Assembly: GCA_016931875.1 (NCBI GenBank)
Contig: JAFGDX010000108.1
Span: 1-11,963, forward strand
Direction: 5' to 3'
Length of the DNA stretch: 11,963 nucleotides
DNA from: Prolixibacteraceae bacterium
Lineage (GTDB): Bacteria; Bacteroidota; Bacteroidia; Bacteroidales; Prolixibacteraceae
The translations under genes were made by a program, and so were the position numbers. This document shows, piece by piece, positions 6,032 through 11,963 of this stretch. The notes beneath the pieces were generated by a model. The model was not told the DNA's origin and ran no database searches. It saw only the letters and a program-made list of their open reading frames with translations. The first letter of the stretch is position 1; each line of letters starts with the position of its first letter.

Positions 6032-6041
6032 GGATAATTTG
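6013..6041 (+). promoter_or_regulatory. Candidate ssb promoter
   Basis: TTG at 6013-6015, an 18-bp spacer, then ATAATTTG at 6034-6041, close to the Bacteroidota pattern TTG / TAnnTTTG but with mismatches in the first bases of the -7 box. The start would be near 6047, leaving about 55 nt before the ATG. An alternative -7 element, TTACTTTG at 6054-6061, has no suitably spaced -33 box. Confidence 0.4.
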
Positions 6042-6102
6042 CAGCATGTCCTTTTACTTTGAAGTACAATTTCGTTTTTAGTAATCATTAAAATTTAACA
6101 TT

Positions 6103-6444
6103 ATGAACGTATTGAGAAACAGTGTCAGGCTTATCGGTCATCTGGGCGACGATCCCAAGGTAAGAAAGTTGGACAACGGCAAAACAGTTGCTAATTTTTC
6201 TATAGCAACCAACGAAATTTATTTCGATCAAAACGGAACCAAACAATCGGAAGCAACGTGGCACCGTCTGGTTGCATGGGGAAAACAGGCCGAGATAGTT
6301 GAAAGCTATGTAAAAAAAGGTTCGGAAATCGCTATTGAAGGGAAACTTACCAATCGTTCCTATGAAGCGAAGAATGGTGAAAAGCAGTATGTTACTGAGG
6401 TCCTTGTGGGTTCAATTTTATTGCTCGATAAAAACAAAAAATAA
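6103..6444 (+). CDS. ssb: Single-stranded DNA-binding protein, short form
   Basis: A 113-residue OB-fold protein of the bacterial SSB family, which coats single-stranded DNA as a tetramer during replication, recombination and repair. Visible marks are the start LRNSVRLIGHLGDDPKVR (4-21), GKTVANFSIATNE (26-38), and the core W53-H-R-L-V-A-W59-GKQAE with the conserved DNA-stacking tryptophan positions, then KKGSEIAIEGKL (71-82). The protein stops directly after the OB-fold with DKNKK. The glycine/glutamine-rich linker and acidic tip (DDDIPF-like) that recruits partner proteins in typical SSBs are absent. Bacteroidota often carry several ssb paralogues, so this is more likely a secondary SSB than the replication one; that is inference. 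It is divergent from the zinc-ribbon gene and followed by its own terminator. Confidence 0.92.
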   Translation: MNVLRNSVRLIGHLGDDPKVRKLDNGKTVANFSIATNEIYFDQNGTKQSEATWHRLVAWGKQAEIVESYVKKGSEIAIEGKLTNRSYEAKNGEKQYVTEVLVGSILLLDKNKK

Positions 6445-6502
6445 TTTTTGCCCGTAACAGAAGTTTTTTCAATTAAGGCAAAGGTGCCTTCAGACGAATT
6501 TT

Positions 6503-6535
6503 GGCCGGTGTGGTTTTTCACTCCGGCCTTTTTTT
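6503..6535 (+). terminator. Rho-independent terminator of ssb
   Basis: GGCCGG (6503-6508) pairs with CCGGCC (6523-6528); after a T·T mismatch, GTG pairs with CAC around a GTTTTT loop. The tail is seven T (6529-6535). There is no U-run on the minus strand, so it acts for ssb rather than for the convergent decarboxylase gene. A weaker hairpin, AAGGCA/TGCCTT with an AAGG loop, lies just before it at 6475-6490. Confidence 0.85.
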
Positions 6536-6558
6536 ATTAATTGTACTGGTCAGATTTT

Positions 6559-7965
6559 TCAGGGATTGTAACCTAAAATGTTAAACATGTCTTCAACCGT
6601 TTGCTCTGTGCGGTAAACATGGTCCACAAAATTTCCGGTTTCATCACGGTCGATAATCACATGTTGCGGCGAAGGTATTAAACAGTGTTTTATCCCTCCG
6701 TAACCACTAATGGAATCCTGGTAAGCGCCGGTGTGGAAAAATCCCAGATACAGCGGTTCCTTTTCGCGGGCACTGTAACGCGGCAACATAATCTGCTGGT
6801 TTAAGTCTTCAGAGTTGTAGTAATCAGAGTGGTCGCAACTTATACCGCCAATATTTACCCGGGTATATTCATTATCCCATTTGTTAACAGGGAGCAAAAT
6901 AAACTTTTCAAAAATTGACCAGGCATCCGGAATCGTGTTCATCAAACTGTTGTCGATGATATACCACAACTCAGTGTCGTTTTGCTGTTTCTGTTCGAGT
7001 ACCGAAAATATGGTAGCGCCACTTTCACCCACGGTGTATTTCCCAAATTCAGTGTAAATGTCGGGTTCTTTAATTCCCTCGGCATTACATATTTCTTTGA
7101 TATTTTTTACGATTTCGCGAATCATGTATTCGTAGTCGTATTCAAACCCGAGGTGGTTGCGAATGGGGAATCCGCCGCCAAGGTTCAGCTCGTTTAGAGT
7201 AGGGCACTCTTTTTTGAGTTCGATATAAGCTTTCATCGATTTCTGGAATTCGCCCCAGTAATACAGGGTATCTTTTATTCCTGAATCGACAAAAAAATGA
7301 AGCATTGTTAATTCAATGTTCGGTTTGTCCTTAATCTGGTTCCGGTAGAAATCCATAATTTCAATAGCCCTGATTCCGAGCCGTGAGGTATAATAACTGC
7401 TTTGTGGTTCTTCGTCAATGGCTTTACGGATACCAATTTTTACTTTTTTATTCCCGGCCAGGGCCAGTATTTTTTTTAACTCGTTTTTGTTGTCCAGTAC
7501 AATGGTGGAGTCGGTAAAACCCACATCCTGCAACGAGATTATTTTTTTTATGTACTCATCGGTTTTATAGCCGTTGTGCACGAGTTTTACCGATGTGTCC
7601 AACTCTCCTTTGTTAAAAAGGTTCAGAATGAGATCGATATCGAATGATGATGAAGTTTCGATATTTACATCATATTGCAGTGCTTTACTGATAACATGAT
7701 GAAAGTGGCAGGTTTTTGTGCAGTAACAATAGTTATATGTGCCCTGGTAGTTTTCGGCTTTTATGGCTCTTCGGAACAGGTTCCGGGCTTTCTTTATCTG
7801 ATCCCCTATACGGGGAAGATACATCAGCCTGAACGGGGTGCCATATTTTTGGATGAGATACTTCAGCGATACGCCGTAAAAAGTAAGATAACCATCTTGA
7901 AGGTCGAATCCTTCCTGTGGAAAATAGTAGGATTGCTCTATGAGATCAGTATACGTATTCTTCAT
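6559..7965 (-). CDS. speA: PLP-dependent arginine decarboxylase (short Bacteroidota form)
   Basis: A 468-residue fold-III (alanine-racemase-like barrel) decarboxylase. PLP would bind K84 in YCYCTKTCHFHHV. H223 (LHFFVDSG), the phosphate-binding loop NLGGGFP (261-267), TEFGKYTVGESG (305-316), the C377-D378 pair in GISCDHSDYY that completes the second active site in the dimer, and HTGAYQDSISGYG (411-423) follow in the order seen in ornithine, arginine and diaminopimelate decarboxylases. The overall sequence, starting YFPQEGF near the N-terminus, resembles the roughly 465-residue proteins annotated as biosynthetic arginine decarboxylase in Flavobacteriia, which make agmatine for polyamines. The long SpeA form has about 630 residues. 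Related activities (ornithine, diaminopimelate or carboxynorspermidine decarboxylase) cannot be excluded from sequence. The gene is monocistronic-looking, with 146 bp upstream in which I found no convincing promoter. Confidence 0.78.
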   Translation of the reverse strand: MKNTYTDLIEQSYYFPQEGFDLQDGYLTFYGVSLKYLIQKYGTPFRLMYLPRIGDQIKKARNLFRRAIKAENYQGTYNYCYCTKTCHFHHVISKALQYDVNIETSSSFDIDLILNLFNKGELDTSVKLVHNGYKTDEYIKKIISLQDVGFTDSTIVLDNKNELKKILALAGNKKVKIGIRKAIDEEPQSSYYTSRLGIRAIEIMDFYRNQIKDKPNIELTMLHFFVDSGIKDTLYYWGEFQKSMKAYIELKKECPTLNELNLGGGFPIRNHLGFEYDYEYMIREIVKNIKEICNAEGIKEPDIYTEFGKYTVGESGATIFSVLEQKQQNDTELWYIIDNSLMNTIPDAWSIFEKFILLPVNKWDNEYTRVNIGGISCDHSDYYNSEDLNQQIMLPRYSAREKEPLYLGFFHTGAYQDSISGYGGIKHCLIPSPQHVIIDRDETGNFVDHVYRTEQTVEDMFNILGYNP

Positions 7966-8111
7966 TATATATATACCCGCATAAATTGTTTTTTATATAA
8001 GAGGGTTCAAATTAAATATCTTTTTTTCAATAAATAAACTTTCGGCTGTGAAAATTGATGAAACTTCAGATTTTTCTGTTTTGATATTTCTGAATTTTTT
8101 TTTGCAAAGAA

Positions 8112-9278
8112 TTAGAATGCCCATTTTAAGCGGGCAAAGACAAATTTTCCGTAATCGCCGTATTCAGTTTCGGGGCTTCCCAAAAATAACTGCCCGGTAA
8201 CCATTAACTCCCAGTTGTTTCCCAGTGAATAAGTTAATGAGGGCCCCAGATACGAAGACCCGTCGGATGGATTTAACATTCCCGAAACACTTGCTGAAAA
8301 CAGGGGAGTGACAGGGTAGGAAACCTGTCCAAAAATATTGTATTTGGCCAGCGACAACATTTTTGCTGAAAGTTGCATGTCAAAAATTTCGCGGCCTCCG
8401 GCTTTTCCGGTGGTACCGTTGCTGTTAAAAAGAATTCCGGAATGGAGATACAAACTGTTTTTCAGGGTATAATCTCCGGAAACCGATGCCACAAATGCTT
8501 CTTCACTTCCGTTGTCATGCTGGCGCGGGATAAACCAGGAAGCTTCACCACGGAAACCGCCACCCTTTATATCGCCTGCCCAGCCGCCGCCAATTACCAA
8601 ATCTTTTCCTGCCCAGCCACCCAGAAACTGAAAGTCGTAATTGAATCCGGAAAAACGATACATCCCCGCAACAGAAGTTTCATCGGCATTTTTACCAATT
8701 TTATAAACCAGTTCGGCCGATGAGGTTACCCCGGTGTAATACTGAATTTTTACAGCATCAGTGCCCGGGCGTTCTTCATAATCAAAATCGAAATAGGAAA
8801 AGGTATTAAAAATATCATTGGGATTCCAAACCAGGTTCAACCCCCAGTTGATGCGCTGGCGGCCAGTGGTGACACTCCATTTTTCTTTTGAATAATTCAG
8901 CCACAGCCTGTCGATAACCGAATGCACAAACCAGCCTTCGCCTGAGGCGATAACTTCCGACAGGTTGAAATACCCGCGGTCAACATCGATGGTGGTTTTG
9001 TAAACAGGAAATTCGCGGATCATCTGCCCAAAAAATACACGGTTCCGGGCCTCAATGGCAAAAGTGAATTCGTTGCTGGCATACCACCTGAAATTTAAAC
9101 GGTTGTGAATAATGTTGGTGGAAAGATGTTCTGCATCAAGCCCCGGGATTTGTGTTTCGGGTTTGTAATACATAAACAAATCTTTTATATACCCGTTTAG
9201 CGTTGCATTTTGAATTTGAGCTTGTGTGAAAAAAGGAAGAAAAATTAACAGAATTAGATAATAGGTTCTGAATTTCAT
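8112..9278 (-). CDS. Outer-membrane beta-barrel protein, unknown substrate
   Basis: A 388-residue protein with a signal peptide (MKFRTYYLILLIFLPFFTQA, mature from Q21). The remainder is a succession of amphipathic strands ending in aromatic residues with short turns and long polar loops, and the chain ends KWAF: the terminal phenylalanine is the sorting signal recognised by the BAM machinery. VTTGRQRINWGLNLVWNPND (136-155) is a motif shared by porin-like barrels of the DUF1302/alginate-export type, but I cannot place it firmly in a named family. Only the barrel is present: no plug domain, no TonB box, no POTRA repeats. It lies 102 bp after the CAP-domain gene and may be the outer-membrane member of the upstream ABC transporter unit. 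I saw no clear terminator after it. Confidence 0.75.
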   Translation of the reverse strand: MKFRTYYLILLIFLPFFTQAQIQNATLNGYIKDLFMYYKPETQIPGLDAEHLSTNIIHNRLNFRWYASNEFTFAIEARNRVFFGQMIREFPVYKTTIDVDRGYFNLSEVIASGEGWFVHSVIDRLWLNYSKEKWSVTTGRQRINWGLNLVWNPNDIFNTFSYFDFDYEERPGTDAVKIQYYTGVTSSAELVYKIGKNADETSVAGMYRFSGFNYDFQFLGGWAGKDLVIGGGWAGDIKGGGFRGEASWFIPRQHDNGSEEAFVASVSGDYTLKNSLYLHSGILFNSNGTTGKAGGREIFDMQLSAKMLSLAKYNIFGQVSYPVTPLFSASVSGMLNPSDGSSYLGPSLTYSLGNNWELMVTGQLFLGSPETEYGDYGKFVFARLKWAF

Positions 9279-9380
9279 TTTGTTTGAATCTTTTGTTTCC
9301 AGTATTGTTATTCAGTTGAAAAAATACAGATTTGATGCAACCAAAGAATTTTTTTCCTTAGCAGGGCTTTCTTTTGTTTC

Positions 9381-10070
9381 TTACTTTTCAACAAAAGCGC
9401 CGGCAAAATCCATTACGCTCATGATTCCGTATTCCGGATGATTTCCGGTGGCAACACCAATTTCATTAAAATCGGGATGAAGAAAAGTTTTTCTGTGACC
9501 GCGATCGCGCACGCCATCGTCGATTAAAAGATAAATAACAATTTGTTGGGCTGTTATTCCTCCGTAAGCAATGTTTTCAGCAATACGCACTTTCCATTGG
9601 CCGTATCTTTCAATCCGGGTTTTGATATTCGAGCGGTCGCTGCCGGTGTGGCCAAGCCTGCCTGTTCGCGACTGGTCTTTCACATGGTCTGTGGCAGCCC
9701 GGGTAAGTCCACGGCTCGGATAAAGCAGAGAGAGTGGTTTTTGTTGTTTCAATTCGCGGACACATTCGTTTAAGGCACTAATTCCCTCGCGGGTTTGTAA
9801 TGGTTTATCTCCCGGATAGTAGAGCATGTTTCGCCGATAATTTTTTGCCAGCGGCTCAATAAAATCGGCTGCATATTTTGCCGGATTTGAACGAAGCCTG
9901 TTTATTTCGAATATGATATCTTTTTCAAATTGTGACAAATAACTGGCATTGGCCGCCGTATTCAAAGTATGGTTTTCCCAACCGGCTGTCGGAATACGAT
10001 AGTTCTCCGCATAAATTACTCCCGATTGAATTCCGGCTGCCAACCATAAAATTATTGTCACTGTTTTCAT
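9381..10070 (-). CDS. Secreted CAP-domain (SCP/PR1-like) protein
   Basis: A 229-residue protein with an N-terminal signal peptide (about 1-21, ending VIYA) and a CAP/SCP domain covering about residues 50-227. Marks are FEKDIIFEINRLRSNPAKYA (the usual opening helix), LTRAATDHVKDQ (122-133), the cavity residues H141 (RLGHTG), E165 (IAENIAYGG) and H192 with E203 (GHRKTFLHPDFNEIGVATG), and the closing strand YGIMSVMDFAGAF. CAP proteins are exported; bacterial members are linked to lipid, peptide or metal binding, and no enzymatic role can be assigned here. The start ATG overlaps the stop of the ABC ATPase gene by 4 bp (ATGA), implying translational coupling. That is unusual company for a CAP protein and suggests it works with the transporter in the envelope. 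Confidence 0.82.
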   Translation of the reverse strand: MKTVTIILWLAAGIQSGVIYAENYRIPTAGWENHTLNTAANASYLSQFEKDIIFEINRLRSNPAKYAADFIEPLAKNYRRNMLYYPGDKPLQTREGISALNECVRELKQQKPLSLLYPSRGLTRAATDHVKDQSRTGRLGHTGSDRSNIKTRIERYGQWKVRIAENIAYGGITAQQIVIYLLIDDGVRDRGHRKTFLHPDFNEIGVATGNHPEYGIMSVMDFAGAFVEK

Positions 10071-10759
10071 TTACTGTCTTTCCTGATGTCGCTGATTATT
10101 TTACCGTCTTCGAGCGTAATTACACGGTGCGCTTTATTTACCACCCGTTGATCGTGCGTTGAAAATATAAACGTAATTTTTTCCTCTTTATTAAGTTGTT
10201 CCATAATATCAAGTAAATTTTCTGTTGATTTTGAATCGAGGTTGGCTGTGGGCTCGTCGGCCAAAACAAATTTGGGTTTTGATGCCAGCGCCCTGGCCAC
10301 AGCTACCCGTTGCTGTTGTCCTCCCGACAGTTTTGATGGCCGCCGGTCGATCATTTCCCCAAGTCCAACAGCTTGTAATAATTCCGTTGCTCTTGTTTCA
10401 CGGGCTTCTTTTTTTCTGCCTTGCAAGTGCATAATAAACTCCACGTTTTCTTTCGCTGTTAAAACCGGAATCAGATTGTAGGCCTGAAAAACGAAACCGA
10501 TGTTGTGCATCCTGAAATCGGTAAGTTTTTTTGATGGGAGGCCGGTAATATTTACATTATCAATATGAACACTCCCTTCGGTTGCATCATCCAAACCTCC
10601 GATGATGTTCAGCAAGGTTGTTTTGCCAGAACCGGAAGGACCTACAATGGCGGCAAATTCTCCTTCTTCGAAAGAAAGGGTTACCCCGTTTACGGCGTGT
10701 ACCGGAACCGAATCGCCATCGTAGGTTTTGTGCAGATTGTTTATTTCTATGATTTTCAT
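10067..10759 (-). CDS. ABC transporter ATPase, LolD/MacB type
   Basis: A 230-residue single-domain ABC ATPase, the usual length for the LolD/MacB/FtsE group. Walker A is GPSGSGKT (40-47), the Q-loop glutamine is Q92 (VFQAYNL), the signature is LSGGQQQ (144-150), Walker B is FVLADEP with D168-E169, the D-loop is NLDS (173-176) and the switch histidine is H202 (FSTHDQ). All catalytic elements are intact. YNLIPVLTAKENV (94-106) is typical of this group. It energises the FtsX-type permease encoded just upstream (65-bp gap). Such pairs act by mechanotransmission across the periplasm, moving lipoproteins or other envelope substrates instead of importing solutes. Which of these applies is not decided by sequence, so no gene symbol is given. 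Its stop overlaps the CAP-protein start. Confidence 0.93.
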   Translation of the reverse strand: MKIIEINNLHKTYDGDSVPVHAVNGVTLSFEEGEFAAIVGPSGSGKTTLLNIIGGLDDATEGSVHIDNVNITGLPSKKLTDFRMHNIGFVFQAYNLIPVLTAKENVEFIMHLQGRKKEARETRATELLQAVGLGEMIDRRPSKLSGGQQQRVAVARALASKPKFVLADEPTANLDSKSTENLLDIMEQLNKEEKITFIFSTHDQRVVNKAHRVITLEDGKIISDIRKDSK

Positions 10760-10824
10760 GGTGTTATATTATATGTTTTAATGTCATTCACATTTTCTCT
10801 CTTTTTTTGGAGCAAAGGGAAGCT

Positions 10825-11963
10825 TTATTCCGATCGTGTTGCCTCCGCAGGATTTAGTTTTAGTGCTTTTCTGGCCGGATAAATTGCCGATACAATTCCG
10901 GTGAATATTACCAGAATCGCGATGGTAACCAACGTATCCGTTTGAAGTGAAGTATAAATTTGGGAGCCAAATCCATATTTTTCAAGTCCTTCAGCAAACA
11001 TCGAAACATTGATGGGGCGGTTTTCAAAAAAGCGGGTAACAGCCGCTCCCAAACCAATTCCCAAAAGTCCGCCTGTCAAAGTGAGCATTATCGATTCAAA
11101 AATTATCATGGTAAAAATTTTTCTTTTATTCATGCCAACAGCCATCAGCATTCCAATTTCTTTTACACGTTCCAGAACAGCCATCAGCATGGTGTTTATA
11201 ATTCCGAAACAAAGAGCCAGCAGAATGATGAGTATAAAAATGTACATGTACTGGTCCATCGAATCCGTAAGTAACGACATTTCAGGGCTGATTTCTTTCC
11301 AAGTCAGAACATCATTTTTCCCGGAAATATTCTGAATTTCTGGTTTTATTATAGGAGCTTCGTCACCGTTTTCAAGCAATACAGCTATTTCATGGGCAGT
11401 GTTGTTTTGTATTCCCAGCTGAGCCTTCAAATCGGTGTTGAGTACAAAAAGATGTGTCTCATCGTAAGTGGTGTTGGTTGTTTTGTAAATTCCTGCAACC
11501 CGGTATCCTTTGGAAGACAAATTCCCTTCCATGTCAACCAGCTGAACATTGATTTTTGAACCCACCTTCAACTGAAGTTTTTTAGCAAGTTTTTGCCCGA
11601 TAACCACTGGTGGCATTCGGCCCGATAGTTCAAGGTAAGTTCCTTCAACAAGATGTTCCCAGATATCAGTTACTTTTTTTTCGTTTTCCAAATCAATGCC
11701 AATTAATTTTCCGCCACCGGTTCCGTGGGCAGCCATAATAAACGGTTCGGCAATTAAGCGGCGGCTTGCGGCTACTACTCCCGGTTCTGCTTCAATTTCA
11801 TTCAGCAGGTCTTTTGCATCTGAAATGTAGTATTCAGTGCTGTTGTTTTCAAGAAAACGAGGGGCATGCACCTGCAAATGGGCAAGTTCCGTTTTTGTTG
11901 CCGATTCAATGCGGGCATCAACAGCGCCCTGCATAAAGGCCATTGTAAATACCCCGGCAAACA
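10825..11963 (-). CDS. FtsX/LolE/MacB-type ABC permease (partial, N-terminus missing)
   Basis: The reading frame is open to the right edge, so the true start is outside the window. The edge residues FAGVFTMAFMQGAVDARIESA are the end of the first membrane helix and the conserved lead into the periplasmic domain, so the internal ATG at 11943 is not the start. About 230 residues of periplasmic MacB_PCD-like domain follow (with AHLQVH and a VVIGQKLAKKLQLKVGSKI barrel segment). Then come three membrane helices: about 232-254 (IFILIILLALCFGIINTML), 275-302 and 337-358, numbered from the 11943 ATG. VLERVKEIGMLMAVGM, between the second and third helices, is the coupling region seen in LolC/LolE and MacB. 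The helix count (1+3) fits that class. It precedes the ATPase gene by 65 bp in the same direction. Confidence 0.9.
   Translation of the reverse strand, partial: FAGVFTMAFMQGAVDARIESATKTELAHLQVHAPRFLENNSTEYYISDAKDLLNEIEAEPGVVAASRRLIAEPFIMAAHGTGGGKLIGIDLENEKKVTDIWEHLVEGTYLELSGRMPPVVIGQKLAKKLQLKVGSKINVQLVDMEGNLSSKGYRVAGIYKTTNTTYDETHLFVLNTDLKAQLGIQNNTAHEIAVLLENGDEAPIIKPEIQNISGKNDVLTWKEISPEMSLLTDSMDQYMYIFILIILLALCFGIINTMLMAVLERVKEIGMLMAVGMNKRKIFTMIIFESIMLTLTGGLLGIGLGAAVTRFFENRPINVSMFAEGLEKYGFGSQIYTSLQTDTLVTIAILVIFTGIVSAIYPARKALKLNPAEATRSE

Noticed and set aside
5935..6069. A longer zinc-ribbon protein starting at 6069.
   Set aside because: The extension runs through both palindromes and the candidate promoter and has no recognisable protein features; the ATG at 5934 directly precedes the conserved cysteine motif.
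7675..8037. A 120-codon plus-strand ORF overlapping the decarboxylase 5' end.
   Set aside because: It is antisense to a well-conserved gene and ends in low-complexity AT-rich sequence, with no family resemblance.
8041..8111. A terminator after the outer-membrane protein gene.
   Set aside because: Only a 6-bp TTCAGA/TCTGAA stem with an 18-nt loop and no U-run can be drawn on the minus strand.

Overview
The window looks like chromosomal DNA of a Bacteroidota member, probably from the Marinilabiliales/Prolixibacteraceae side of the phylum (the finer placement is inference). The evidence is the hisG-hisD-hisC-hisB gene order, promoters of the TTTG-N19-TAnnTTTG type, AT-rich start regions without Shine-Dalgarno sequences, a short Bacteroidota-type arginine decarboxylase, and secreted and outer-membrane proteins typical of the group. 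I see no insertion sequence, prophage, CRISPR array, tRNA or rRNA.

Positions 1-3790 (minus strand) hold the first part of a histidine operon, in transcription order hisG, hisD, hisC, and hisB cut by the left edge. It starts with a compact leader: a plausible promoter (3752-3784), a 20-codon leader peptide with four His codons in the pattern HHGHH (3673-3735), and a 12-bp hairpin with a U-run (3601-3636) before hisG. The 5' arm of that hairpin can also pair with the end of the leader ORF. This is the layout of a ribosome-mediated transcription attenuator, and it is the most rewarding regulatory element in the window.

Positions 3837-5118 (plus strand) hold one divergently transcribed gene for a secreted GH105/GH88-type unsaturated glycuronyl hydrolase. 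Its promoter is near-perfect and carries a perfect 16-bp LacI-type palindrome between the -33 and -7 boxes. A strong bidirectional terminator follows.

Positions 5123-6535 hold a small secreted protein of unknown function and a small zinc-ribbon protein (both minus), divergent from a short ssb gene (plus). The ssb/zinc-ribbon intergenic region contains two related 22-bp palindromes exactly 30 bp apart, each falling in the spacer of a candidate promoter. The SSB lacks the usual acidic C-terminal tip.

Positions 6559-7965 (minus) encode a PLP fold-III decarboxylase, most likely a biosynthetic arginine decarboxylase that starts polyamine synthesis.

Positions 8112-11963 (minus) read, in transcription order: an FtsX/LolE/MacB-type ABC permease (cut by the right edge), its LolD/MacB-type ATPase, a secreted CAP-domain protein that overlaps the ATPase stop by 4 bp, and an outer-membrane beta-barrel. 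The order suggests an envelope export or lipoprotein-handling unit, but its substrate cannot be read from the sequence.
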